A DNA stretch of 7,326 nucleotides from an uncultured Helicobacter sp. (lineage in GTDB: Bacteria; Campylobacterota; Campylobacteria; Campylobacterales; Helicobacteraceae), in assembly GCA_944326445.1 (NCBI GenBank), contig CALVDZ010000024.1, positions 1 through 7,326 of the forward strand, read 5' to 3'. The number at the start of each line of letters is the position of its first letter. Within the stretch, counting starts at the first letter, position 1. The notes beneath the pieces are model-generated. The model worked only from the letters and a program-made list of their open reading frames with translations. It made no database searches and was not told the origin of the DNA. The translations under genes were made by a program, and so were the position numbers. This document shows, in pieces, positions 1 to 7,166 of the stretch.

Positions 1-509
1 ATAATCCACAGAGTGAGGAGAATAAGCTCTATGCGTATTACAACTATGTGCTAAGCGTGATACCAAAAGATGAGTGGCTGCTAAAAATCGATGTGGATCA
101 TATCTACTTGCCCGATAAGCTCTATAAGGGCTTTTATGCAGTGAGGCATATATGGGATATGGTGCTGCTGCCAAGGATAGATTTTTGCCTCATAGATAAA
201 AAAGTATGTGTGCTCAAAGCGTGGCGCAATGTCAGGGAGGGCGATCAATGGCTTGTTAAGAATTTTGGCTTGAGATTCAAAGAATTTGGGCGTATCGAGC
301 AGCTCGTGCCCCACACAAACTGCCTTGTGAGGGTGGAGATGCCCCAATACCACTTCCCTTATGAAAAAGCCTCAAGAAGCAGCAGGGCTAGCGAGCTAGA
401 GTGGTTACCCCTAGAGCAGTGGGAGAGCCCCGATATCGGCGTGCGTATCGATCCAAAGGTATTAGATTCTGCGCTTATTTTAAAGCTTTGTGAGGAGTTT
501 GAGGAGTAG
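1..509 (+). CDS. CgtA-like glycosyltransferase, 3' part (5' end outside window)
   Basis: The reading frame is open from the window edge (first full codon at 3) to the TAG at 507-509, so about 168 C-terminal residues are seen. A GTG at 48 is internal, because the coding pattern continues upstream of it. The fragment carries a GT-A type DxD motif, KIDVDHIY, with the two Asp codons at 90-92 and 96-98; in this fold the motif holds the divalent metal and sugar nucleotide. The C-terminal block around EMPQYHFPYEK and the following LEWLPLEQW resembles, from memory, the end of Campylobacter jejuni CgtA, the beta-1,4-N-acetylgalactosaminyltransferase of lipooligosaccharide synthesis (Pfam CgtA family). 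By family it would add a sugar to a surface glycan at the cytoplasmic face of the inner membrane. Donor and acceptor cannot be read from the sequence. It may be transcribed separately from lysA, which starts 83 nt downstream. Family assignment is fairly secure; exact sugar specificity is inference. Confidence 0.75.
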   Translation, partial: NPQSEENKLYAYYNYVLSVIPKDEWLLKIDVDHIYLPDKLYKGFYAVRHIWDMVLLPRIDFCLIDKKVCVLKAWRNVREGDQWLVKNFGLRFKEFGRIEQLVPHTNCLVRVEMPQYHFPYEKASRSSRASELEWLPLEQWESPDIGVRIDPKVLDSALILKLCEEFEE

Positions 510-529
510 CCAAGAGTTAAGGCTATTTT
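507..529 (+). terminator. Weak stem-loop after the glycosyltransferase gene
   Basis: TAGCC (507-511) can pair with GGCTA (521-525) across a 9-nt loop, followed by TTTT at 526-529. The left arm includes the stop codon. Five base pairs and a short T run make this a marginal intrinsic terminator at best, so readthrough into lysA is quite possible. Confidence 0.22.
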
Positions 530-542
530 AAAGCTATGTCGT

Positions 543-548
543 TAGAAT
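543..548 (+). promoter_or_regulatory. Possible -10 box upstream of lysA
   Basis: TAGAAT matches five of six positions of the sigma-70/RpoD -10 consensus and lies 44 nt before the lysA ATG. No convincing -35 box is visible, but -35 boxes are generally weak in Helicobacter and Campylobacter. Caution is needed because TAGAAT-containing words are strongly over-represented in this window for other reasons. Confidence 0.25.
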
Positions 549-579
549 AACCGCTCGTTTAATCCCCTAGAATTCTGTT

Positions 580-583
580 GGAG
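580..583 (+). promoter_or_regulatory. lysA: Shine-Dalgarno GGAG that fixes the lysA start
   Basis: GGAG ends 9 nt before the ATG at 593. A longer frame could begin at the TTG at 578, but that codon overlaps the GGAG, has no ribosome binding site of its own, and would add five residues not expected for LysA. The ATG is therefore preferred. Confidence 0.6.
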
Positions 584-592
584 CCTTGTAGT

Positions 593-1987
593 ATGGATAC
601 TGCCTTAGACAATGCCCTGCTTGCGCGCTGTGCGCAAAAGTATGGCACACCCTTGTATGTGTATGACTTCCACTCTATCACCACCCAATTCCAAGCATTC
701 AAAGACGCCTTTAAGGCGCGAAAATCCCTCATCTGCTACGCGCTCAAGGCAAACCCAAACCTTAGCATTATTAGCCATCTCGCCGAGCTTGGCTCGGGCG
801 CGGATTGCGTCTCTATCGGGGAGGTGCGACGCGCGCTCCTAGCGGGAATCCCAAAGTATAAAATCATCTATAGCGGCGTGGGCAAGCGTGATGATGAGAT
901 ACGCGAGGCATTAAGGAGCGATATTTTGTTTCTCAATGTCGAGAGCAGGGCGGAGCTAGAGCGCATAGAATCTATTGCCAAAGAGCTCGGGCTAGTGGCG
1001 CGTATCTCGGTGCGTGTCAATCCCAATATCGATGCCAAAACCCACCCCTATATCTCCACGGGCTTGCACGAAAATAAGTTTGGCGTGGATATACAGAGTG
1101 CTAAGCAAATGTATATTTATGCCAAAAACTCCCCGCATATCAAGCCAATTGGCATACACTTCCACATAGGCTCCCAACTCACGGATTTAGAGCCAATCAA
1201 GCAAGGCGCGCAAAAAATCGCCGAGCTCACTCATAGCCTTTTAGCACTCAAAATCGAGATTAGATTCTTTGATGTGGGCGGTGGCGTGGGTATCCGCTAC
1301 ACCGATGAGCGTGAAATATCTTTGTATGACTACGCACAGGCGATTTTGGCGGCGTTGCGCGGGCTTGATGTGAGCATTATTTGCGAGCCGGGCAGGTATA
1401 TCGTGGGCAAAAGCGGCGTGCTACTAAGCAAAGTGCTCTATGAAAAGCACAATGGGCACAAACGCTTTGTGATAGTCGATGCGGCGATGAATGATCTAAT
1501 GCGCCCCGCACTCTATAACGCCGTGCATACAATGCGAGTGGTGCAGAGAGATGGCGCACTAGAATCTAACACAGAATCTAGCGCACCCCATACGCAGGGC
1601 GCACCTCGCACAGAATCTAGCGCGCCAAACACGCCCAATACACCAAACACACAAGCCACGCAAGATACGCCCAACCCCCAAACTTCAAAAGCCGATGTGG
1701 TGGGCGCGATTTGTGAATCTAGCGATTTTTTGGCAAAGGATATCGCACTGCCCACGCTCGCACATAGCGATATTGTGGCGTTTGAAAATGTCGGGGCGTA
1801 TGGCTATAGTATGGCGCATACTTACAACACGCGTCCGCGCGCTGCGGAAGTGGGCGTGCAAGATGGCGAGGACTTCCTCATCAAGCCCGCAGAGACTTTT
1901 GAATCTCTAGTGGCTAGTGAGCTAGAGACGCTTAGGCAAAGACGCGCGGGATTAGATTCTAAAGGTGGGCAATGCAAAAGGGCATAA
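593..1987 (+). CDS. lysA: Diaminopimelate decarboxylase (LysA) with a low-complexity internal insertion
   Basis: PLP-dependent fold-type III enzyme converting meso-2,6-diaminopimelate to L-lysine and CO2, the last step of lysine synthesis in the cytoplasm. Numbering is from the ATG at 593 (464 residues). The PLP lysine is K52 in YALKAN. The alanine-racemase-like barrel carries HFHIGSQ (189-195), the glycine loop GGG (229-231) and EPGR (265-268) for cofactor phosphate. MNDLMRPALYNA (299-310), CESSD (374-378, with the conserved Cys and Glu) and GAYGYSM plus YNTRPR (401-415) complete the active site. Bacterial LysA is usually about 400-420 residues. The excess is mainly a Ser/Thr/Asn/Pro-rich stretch at about residues 323-366, just before VVGAICES. 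No frameshift is present and all key residues are intact, so the enzyme is probably functional. The last 16 nt overlap pheA, indicating translational coupling in an amino-acid biosynthesis operon. Confidence 0.96.
   Translation: MDTALDNALLARCAQKYGTPLYVYDFHSITTQFQAFKDAFKARKSLICYALKANPNLSIISHLAELGSGADCVSIGEVRRALLAGIPKYKIIYSGVGKRDDEIREALRSDILFLNVESRAELERIESIAKELGLVARISVRVNPNIDAKTHPYISTGLHENKFGVDIQSAKQMYIYAKNSPHIKPIGIHFHIGSQLTDLEPIKQGAQKIAELTHSLLALKIEIRFFDVGGGVGIRYTDEREISLYDYAQAILAALRGLDVSIICEPGRYIVGKSGVLLSKVLYEKHNGHKRFVIVDAAMNDLMRPALYNAVHTMRVVQRDGALESNTESSAPHTQGAPRTESSAPNTPNTPNTQATQDTPNPQTSKADVVGAICESSDFLAKDIALPTLAHSDIVAFENVGAYGYSMAHTYNTRPRAAEVGVQDGEDFLIKPAETFESLVASELETLRQRRAGLDSKGGQCKRA
1559..1690 (+). 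repeat. In-frame AGAATCT-rich insertion within lysA
   Basis: This stretch encodes about 44 residues absent from a standard LysA, between the segment after MNDLMRPALYNA and the conserved VGAICES. It is dominated by T, S, N, P, Q and A. The 15-mer CACAGAATCTAGCGC occurs exactly twice, at 1570-1584 and 1609-1623. The 39-nt (13-codon) offset gives two TESSAP units, followed by NTPNTPNTQ. Three AGAATCT heptamers lie here (1561, 1573, 1612). The boundaries are estimated from conserved family blocks on either side, not from an alignment. Confidence 0.7.
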
Positions 1988-3084
1988 GCAATGACGATAG
2001 GGCGTTAGATTCTCTGCGCAGGGAGATTGACAAAGTCGATACGCAGATTCTAGCACTGCTCAAAGAGCGTATGAATCTCGTGTATCAAGTGGGTGTGCAA
2101 AAGCACCAAGTGGGCAGCTCTATCTATCGTCCAGAGCGCGAACGAGCGATTATTGAGCGTTTGAGTGCGGATTTGGGCGATGGGGACTTTTTGGACAAAA
2201 AGGCAGTGAGCGCGATATATCAGGAGATTTTTGCCATCTCGCGCAATCTCGAGATGCGCCAAAAAGTCGCGTTTTTGGGACCTATTGGGAGTTATACGCA
2301 TCAGGCGGCGCGCGAGAGGTTTGGGGCGATGAGCGAGTATATCGCGCTCACTACCATACCTTCGGTGTTTAAGGCACTAGAGCAGGGGCGCGTGAAGTAT
2401 GGCGTCGTGCCGATAGAAAACAACACAAATGGTATGGTGGGCGCGACAATCGATCATTTAAGCAATTCTAATCTAAAGATTATCGCCGAGCTTGTGCTGC
2501 CAATCCACCACAGCTTCGTCTCTCAGTGCGAGCACCTAAGCCAAGTGCGCAAAATCTACTCCAAAGACATAGCCTTTGGGCAGTGTAGCGAGTTTTTAAA
2601 ATCGCATAATTTAGATGATTTGGAGTTTGTATCAGTGGATTCTACTGCTAGGGCGGCACAGATTGTGAGCGAGGAGCACTCAAGCGCGGCGATTTGCTCC
2701 AAAGTCGCTGCCAAGCTCTATGGACTGCCCGTAATGTTTGAAAACATCGAGGATACGCACGATAATCGCACGCGCTTTGTGGTGGTGAGTGATTTTGTCA
2801 ATGCCCCAAGTGGGAATGACAAAACCTCGGTGTTTGCGACTTTGCGCAATTACAAAGAAACCGCCGCGCTCTTTGGGCTGCTAGAGGATTTTAAAACCTT
2901 TGGTATCAATCTTACCAAAATCGATTCGCGCCCCATCAAAGCCCAGCATAACTTTGCCTTTGGGTTTTTTATCGATTTTAAGGGGCATTATCTCGATAAA
3001 AATGTCCAAGGACTTTTTGCCAAGCGCAAGGACGAGCTAAAGTGGCTTGGGAGCTATGTGGCGGGCTTTGACTTTGAGGCATAG
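1972..3084 (+). CDS. pheA: Bifunctional chorismate mutase / prephenate dehydratase (P-protein)
   Basis: Cytoplasmic enzyme that rearranges chorismate to prephenate and then dehydrates and decarboxylates it to phenylpyruvate for phenylalanine. Three domains are in the usual order over 370 residues. The AroQ-type chorismate mutase spans about 10-95; R16, R33, K44, R56-E57 and Q84 line up with E. coli active-site positions R11, R28, K39, R51-E52 and Q88. Prephenate dehydratase spans about 98-275, with FLGPIGSYTHQAA (101-113), VPIENNTNG (147-155) and the signature NRTRF (265-269). The C-terminal ACT domain spans about 285-363, with the DSRPI motif (318-322) equivalent to ESRP, which binds phenylalanine. 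Feedback inhibition by phenylalanine is therefore likely (family knowledge). The start is supported by AAAGG at 1961-1965, 6 nt upstream of the ATG. The gene overlaps lysA by 16 nt, and the DUF2156 gene follows after 19 nt. Confidence 0.96.
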   Translation: MQKGISNDDRALDSLRREIDKVDTQILALLKERMNLVYQVGVQKHQVGSSIYRPERERAIIERLSADLGDGDFLDKKAVSAIYQEIFAISRNLEMRQKVAFLGPIGSYTHQAARERFGAMSEYIALTTIPSVFKALEQGRVKYGVVPIENNTNGMVGATIDHLSNSNLKIIAELVLPIHHSFVSQCEHLSQVRKIYSKDIAFGQCSEFLKSHNLDDLEFVSVDSTARAAQIVSEEHSSAAICSKVAAKLYGLPVMFENIEDTHDNRTRFVVVSDFVNAPSGNDKTSVFATLRNYKETAALFGLLEDFKTFGINLTKIDSRPIKAQHNFAFGFFIDFKGHYLDKNVQGLFAKRKDELKWLGSYVAGFDFEA

Positions 3085-3103
3085 GGGCATATAAAGGCGA
3101 GCA

Positions 3104-4135
3104 ATGATTGAGTTTTTACCCATTACTTTAGATTCACAAGAGATTTTTAGGCGGTATATGGCGCGCGATAATCTCGCGCTTTCTGATATGAACTTCACAA
3201 ACTGCTATATGTGGCGGCACGCGCGCGAGATTAGCTATACGATTTTAGAGGATATGCTCGTGATACAGACGCGCTATGCAGGGAGTGAGCCATTTGTGTT
3301 TTTCCCTATAGGGGCGGAGTGTATGGAGAGTGCATTGCGTGTGCTAGAAACCCTAAGGGCGCATTATGTGCGCCTAAACCTGCCGCTGCACCTCGCCTCG
3401 ATGGATAGGGCGCAAGCGCGCGCGCTAGATTCACACTTTGGTAGCACAAGCACCCCGGTGCGCGAGAAGTTTGATTATATCTATGATGTCTCTGAGCTCA
3501 TACTCTTAAGCGGGCGCAAATATCATAAGAAAAAAAACCATCTCAACGCGTTTTTGCAAGAATACCCGCATTTTGTGTTTGAAGAGATCACTGCGCGCAA
3601 CGCTCAAGCGATTTTGGAGGCGTATGAGGAGTGGTTTGGGGCTAATCCAAACAAAAGCGAGGGGCTAAAATATGAGTATCTAGGTATCAAAGACGCGCTT
3701 GGGGCGTATGAGGAGTTGGGCTTAAAGGGCGGTGTGATTTTTATTGATGGCAAGGTGGGGGCGTTTAGCTTTGGCGAGGAGCTGCCCTGCGTGCTAGAGA
3801 GTGGAAGCACAGAATCTGCGCCACCAAGCAACATTACAGAATCTAGCGGCAAGTCGCATACGCAATCTCACAAGGCGCGTGAGAGTGGTGCTAGCTCTAG
3901 TGAGCAGGGTGCGAGCAAAAGAGGAAAAGTCGCAGTGATTCATATCGAAAAGGCAGATTCCCAATATCGCGGGATTTATCAGGCGATTAATCAGCAGGTT
4001 TTGGAGCATTGCTTTAGCCATTGTGTATGGGTAAATCGCGAGGAGGATTTGGGGATAGAGGGCTTGCGCAAGGCAAAGCTTAGCTATCAGCCCGCCTTTT
4101 TGCTTGAGAAATTTAGGGCTACGATACAAGGATAG
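3104..4135 (+). CDS. DUF2156 protein (LPG-synthase C-terminal-like, GNAT fold) with an internal insertion
   Basis: This 343-residue soluble protein belongs to the DUF2156 family, related to the catalytic C-terminal domain of MprF-type phosphatidylglycerol aminoacyltransferases. It lacks the membrane half of MprF. No signal peptide or membrane segment is visible, so it should be cytoplasmic. Family-typical blocks are the N-terminal FTNCYMWRHA (31-40), GRKYHKKKNHLNAF (137-150), KGGVIFIDGKVGAFSFGE (208-225), AVIHIEKAD (277-285), YRGIYQAINQ (288-297) and NREEDLGIEGLRKAKLSY (311-328). The true substrate is unknown, and aminoacyl transfer from tRNA is only a fold-based suggestion. Residues about 229-274 are a Ser/Glu/Lys-rich stretch that interrupts the usual short turn before AVIHIEKAD. 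AAAGG at 3093-3097, 6 nt before the ATG, supports the start. It sits between pheA (19 nt) and addA (2 nt), probably cotranscribed, but the context gives no clear functional link. Confidence 0.88.
   Translation: MIEFLPITLDSQEIFRRYMARDNLALSDMNFTNCYMWRHAREISYTILEDMLVIQTRYAGSEPFVFFPIGAECMESALRVLETLRAHYVRLNLPLHLASMDRAQARALDSHFGSTSTPVREKFDYIYDVSELILLSGRKYHKKKNHLNAFLQEYPHFVFEEITARNAQAILEAYEEWFGANPNKSEGLKYEYLGIKDALGAYEELGLKGGVIFIDGKVGAFSFGEELPCVLESGSTESAPPSNITESSGKSHTQSHKARESGASSSEQGASKRGKVAVIHIEKADSQYRGIYQAINQQVLEHCFSHCVWVNREEDLGIEGLRKAKLSYQPAFLLEKFRATIQG
3788..3925 (+). repeat. In-frame AGAATCT-containing insertion within the DUF2156 gene
   Basis: About 46 residues rich in S, E, G, T and K separate FSFGEELP from KVAVIHIEKAD, where the family normally has only a short turn. 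Two AGAATCT heptamers occur (3811 and 3838), each reading TES, within the words GCACAGAATCTGCGC and TTACAGAATCTAGCGG. These closely echo the CACAGAATCTAGCGC repeat in the lysA insertion. The frame is kept throughout. Boundaries are estimated from family motifs. Confidence 0.65.
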
Positions 4136-4137
4136 CT

Positions 4138-7047
4138 ATGAAGCAGTATCTAGCACTTAGGGCATCGGCGGGCAGTGGCAAAACCTTTGCCCTCGCGCTG
4201 CGCTATGTGTATCTGCTCTGCAAGGGTGCAAAGCCCTATGAGATTTTAACGCTCACTTTTACCAACAAAGCCTCAAATGAAATGCGCCACAGAATCTCCC
4301 AAAGCCTCGCTACCCTTGCCAAAGACGCGCAAGAGGGCATACTAGCGCGCAATGATTTTTTTATCGCACTCCAAAAGGAGGGCATTAGCGAGGCATTTGT
4401 GCGAGAGCATATTGCGCGTATTTATGCGGAATTTACCCAATCCCACACGCGTATCACCACGCTCGATTCGTTTTTTTATACGATTTTGCAAAAATTTTGC
4501 TGGTATGTGGGCGTGGGGAGTGATTTTGAGATAGGTAGGTATCCGCACGAGGAGGTGTATGAGCGGTTTTTGGATTCACTCCGCCCAAGTGAGCTGCGCG
4601 ATTTTGCGCGATTTTGCTATCAGTATTTTGGGACGAGTCAAAAGATCACCGAGTTTTTGAGGATTTTGTGGCGTTATGAGGAGCTAGAGGAGGTTTTTGC
4701 GCGCTTTAGCCCAAAGGCGCATTTAGAGGAGCTAGAGGGCATTATAGAATCCAAAGTCGCCTCACTTAGAGAGCGTATCACGAGTATGGAGGGCATTGCT
4801 CAAAAGGGCATAAACGCGTTTAATTATGAAAGCATAGAATCTCTAGCAGAGGCAACTTGGGTGCTCAAAGGCTCGGAGTATTTGTTTTTTAAAAAGCTAA
4901 AGCTTCAGCACTTAGATTCAGAGTTTGCGCAGCTGCGAGAGCTATTAGGGGCGTATCTGCGTGGCAAGGAAAGCGAGATCTTTGCGCGCGTATCGCGCTA
5001 TATTGAGAGGTTTAAGGCGATAAAGAGTGCCTATCTCGCCAAAACAAATACCCTAAACTACAACGACATCACTTACAAAGTCCTAGAGCTCCTTTACTCC
5101 CACCACGATCGCGCGTTTTTTTACTTCCGCCTTGATGACAAGATTATGCACATTTTGCTCGATGAGTTTCAAGACACAAGTATCGTGCAGTATCAAATCC
5201 TCCTGCCGCTTATCGAGGAGATTCTATCGGGCAGCGGGCGGATAGAGGATCGCAGTGTGTTTATGGTGGGCGATACTAAGCAGAGTATTTATGGCTTTCG
5301 CGGGGGTTTTAGCGCGGTGTTTGAGGAGATGGCGCGCAGGCTAGAGTGCGATGAGCTAGGCTATAACTATCGTTCAAGCAAGGTGGTGCTCGAGTTTGTC
5401 AATGAGGTTTTTGGCGCGCAGTATGGGAGCGGCTATATCCCCCAAAGGCTCTCGCCCAAAAATGAAAATTCACAAGGCTATGTGGCGGTGCGGTATGCGC
5501 AAAAGAGCGAGCAGCAAGCCGATGAGATCTGCAAGATCGTGTATGAAAATGTGTGTGAGCTGCTAGAAAATGGCGCAAAGCCCGATGATATCACGATTTT
5601 GGCTTTTACTAACGATGAGGTGAAAACCCTGCGCGATTTTATCAAATTCCACAATCCCAAGCTGCCCCTCATCGCCGAGGTTTCGCAAAATTTTTTCGAC
5701 GCTTTCCCGTGTAATGTGCTCATCAATGCCCTGTATTACGCCCACACACAAAAGGAGCTTTATAAGCGCAATATCGCCAAACTGCTTGGCAAGGAGTTGT
5801 TTTGGGAGCCGCCACTTCCTGCATATAGCGGGCATTGCGCGCGGTATGTCTATGAAGTGATAGAATCTCTGCAGCTAGGGTGCGCGGCGGCTATGCAGTT
5901 TTTGGAGCAGGCGTGCGCGTATGAGAGTATCGAGGAGTTTTTGCAAGCCTATGGCTTGATAGATGTCAATGCGCCCAAAGAGAGCGCGTATGGCATTAGG
6001 ATTATGACGATCCACAAGTCTAAGGGCTTGGAGTTTAGGCATCTCATCGTGTGTGATTGCTTGAAAGACAAGATAAACTCATCAAAGGATAAGATTCTCT
6101 ACGAGTATGAGGGCATAGAGCTTAGGAGCGTGTATTACGCATATAAAGGGCGGGAGAATGTCGATCGCGCGTATGGGGCTGCTAAGGAGGCAAGGGAGTA
6201 TCTAGAGGAGGCAGAGAGCCTCAATCGACTCTATGTCGCTTTCACAAGGGCAAAGCAAAGTCTGATGATTGTGTGCAAGCCCATTGAGCCAAAGAATGAA
6301 AAGTCTAAGTCCAAAACGCAAAGCTCGTATTTTGAGCGATTGGAGCTAGGGGCGTGCGTGCGCGGTGCATTGGGCTCTGGCATAGCGCACAATGCACCAT
6401 CTCAAAGCAAAGAGAATCTAAAAACCCCTTTTACCCCGCTTCCCGTGCTTGGCAGGCAGGGGGACTTTATGAGGGTGGAGCAGGCGGGCTGGCAGCAAGA
6501 GTTTTCTTTAGAATCTGTGATGTTTGGCAAGGCATTGCATAGTTACTTTGAGTATTTGCTAGGAGTGGCTATGCGAGGCGATTCTGGGGCGGATTTGGCG
6601 CGCGATGAGCAGTTGCTAAGTGCGTATAGAGAATCTAGCTCGTGGCGAGATCATCTCGATGAGGTGGCTGCTATCGTGCGTAATCTCTATGGCTTTGTGC
6701 TCTCCAAAGAGGCACTAGAGCGGGTGCAGGCGCGCTTTATGCAAGCGATTGCAAACGCGGAGTTTGGGGCGTTGTGCAGAGCTTGTGAGATTCACACCGA
6801 GGTTTCGTATCTGCATAATGGGCGGTTTTTCCGCATCGATGCGCTGCTACAAAATGATAGCGAGCTTATCGTGCTAGATTACAAAAGCTCTCATCTCCCG
6901 CGCGAGGAGCATTTCACACAAGTTGGGGAGTATGTGAAGTTTTTGCGCAAGCTAAGCGGCAGCCCCACGCGCGGCTATCTCATTTATCCCGCGAGCGCAC
7001 AAATGTGCGTGGCATTAGAGGAGGGTGGCGCAGAGAATCTAAAATGA
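4138..7047 (+). CDS. addA: AddA-type (RecB-like) ATP-dependent helicase-nuclease
   Basis: A 969-residue UvrD/Rep-type superfamily 1 helicase fused to a C-terminal RecB-family nuclease. In Helicobacter such proteins work with AddB to resect double-strand breaks and load RecA. Helicase motifs run in order: Walker A ASAGSGKT (9-16), Ia LTFTNKAS (39-46), II LDEFQDTS (341-348), III VGDTKQSIYGFRGG (377-390), IV YNYRSS (409-414), V TIHKSKGLEF (624-633), VI NRLYVAFTRAK (696-706). The nuclease domain has H801 (FGKALHSYFEYLL), D901 (FRIDALL), D914 and K916 (LDYKSS), matching the H, D, D, K catalytic set of RecB with the same 13-residue Asp-Asp spacing, then the QVGEYVKFL block (928-936). All catalytic residues are present, so it should be active. 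AAGGA at 4128-4132 precedes the ATG by 5 nt, and the gene follows the DUF2156 stop by 2 nt. addB is not in the window. A Ser/Lys-rich linker lies at about 712-785. Confidence 0.93.
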   Translation: MKQYLALRASAGSGKTFALALRYVYLLCKGAKPYEILTLTFTNKASNEMRHRISQSLATLAKDAQEGILARNDFFIALQKEGISEAFVREHIARIYAEFTQSHTRITTLDSFFYTILQKFCWYVGVGSDFEIGRYPHEEVYERFLDSLRPSELRDFARFCYQYFGTSQKITEFLRILWRYEELEEVFARFSPKAHLEELEGIIESKVASLRERITSMEGIAQKGINAFNYESIESLAEATWVLKGSEYLFFKKLKLQHLDSEFAQLRELLGAYLRGKESEIFARVSRYIERFKAIKSAYLAKTNTLNYNDITYKVLELLYSHHDRAFFYFRLDDKIMHILLDEFQDTSIVQYQILLPLIEEILSGSGRIEDRSVFMVGDTKQSIYGFRGGFSAVFEEMARRLECDELGYNYRSSKVVLEFVNEVFGAQYGSGYIPQRLSPKNENSQGYVAVRYAQKSEQQADEICKIVYENVCELLENGAKPDDITILAFTNDEVKTLRDFIKFHNPKLPLIAEVSQNFFDAFPCNVLINALYYAHTQKELYKRNIAKLLGKELFWEPPLPAYSGHCARYVYEVIESLQLGCAAAMQFLEQACAYESIEEFLQAYGLIDVNAPKESAYGIRIMTIHKSKGLEFRHLIVCDCLKDKINSSKDKILYEYEGIELRSVYYAYKGRENVDRAYGAAKEAREYLEEAESLNRLYVAFTRAKQSLMIVCKPIEPKNEKSKSKTQSSYFERLELGACVRGALGSGIAHNAPSQSKENLKTPFTPLPVLGRQGDFMRVEQAGWQQEFSLESVMFGKALHSYFEYLLGVAMRGDSGADLARDEQLLSAYRESSSWRDHLDEVAAIVRNLYGFVLSKEALERVQARFMQAIANAEFGALCRACEIHTEVSYLHNGRFFRIDALLQNDSELIVLDYKSSHLPREEHFTQVGEYVKFLRKLSGSPTRGYLIYPASAQMCVALEEGGAENLK

Positions 7048-7063
7048 TATGATAGATGGAAAA

Positions 7064-7090
7064 CACAGAATCTCGCATTTAGATTCTGTG
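7064..7090. repeat. Inverted heptamer pair forming a 10-bp perfect stem
   Basis: CACAGAATCT (7064-7073) is the exact reverse complement of AGATTCTGTG (7081-7090), with the 7-nt loop CGCATTT. It recurs at 7250-7276. On the minus strand copy 1 is followed by TTTTCC, so it could act as a weak terminator in that direction. On the plus strand no U run follows. Confidence 0.8.
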
Positions 7091-7140
7091 TATGCTCGCG
7101 AAGCGGAGCGAAGTGGGGATTCACTCCCCACGAGCGGCAA
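7064..7140. repeat. 77-nt structured repeat, copy 1
   Basis: Identical base for base to 7250-7326. Parts in order: a heptamer-based inverted pair (7064-7090); a small GC hairpin, GCTC at 7094-7097 with GAGC at 7106-7109; and a hairpin of GTGGGGA (7113-7119), loop TTCAC, TCCCCAC (7125-7131). It looks like a non-autonomous dispersed element of REP or MITE type. No target-site duplication or transposase is seen. Confidence 0.85.
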
Positions 7141-7166
7141 CAAGTTTTTGCTATGGCAAAAACTTG
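7141..7166. repeat. Perfect 11-bp inverted repeat between the repeat copies
   Basis: CAAGTTTTTGC (7141-7151) and GCAAAAACTTG (7156-7166) are exact reverse complements around the tetraloop TATG. It abuts repeat copy 1 directly and may be part of the same larger element, but copy 2 is cut by the window end before this segment could be seen again. It is not followed by a U run, so a terminator role is doubtful. Confidence 0.75.

Noticed and set aside
48..50. GTG as a true start for the glycosyltransferase
   Set aside because: The frame and its protein pattern (YNYVLS before PKDEW) continue upstream to the window edge; the gene is truncated, not short.
578..592. Upstream TTG start for lysA
   Set aside because: It overlaps the GGAG that serves the ATG at 593, has no ribosome binding site of its own, and adds non-family residues.
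1513..1755. Minus-strand 80-codon frame opposite the lysA insertion
   Set aside because: It is a shadow of the repetitive GC-rich coding strand; LysA on the + strand is certain.
4595..4617. 10-nt tandem repeat TGCGCGATTT, just over two copies, in addA
   Set aside because: It encodes a plausible in-frame helix (LRDFARFCY) and has too few copies to suggest a contingency locus.
5116..5122. T7 runs (also 4356-4362 and 4471-4477) in addA as slippage sites
   Set aside because: Seven T is short and the frame is intact at all three; nothing indicates phase variation.
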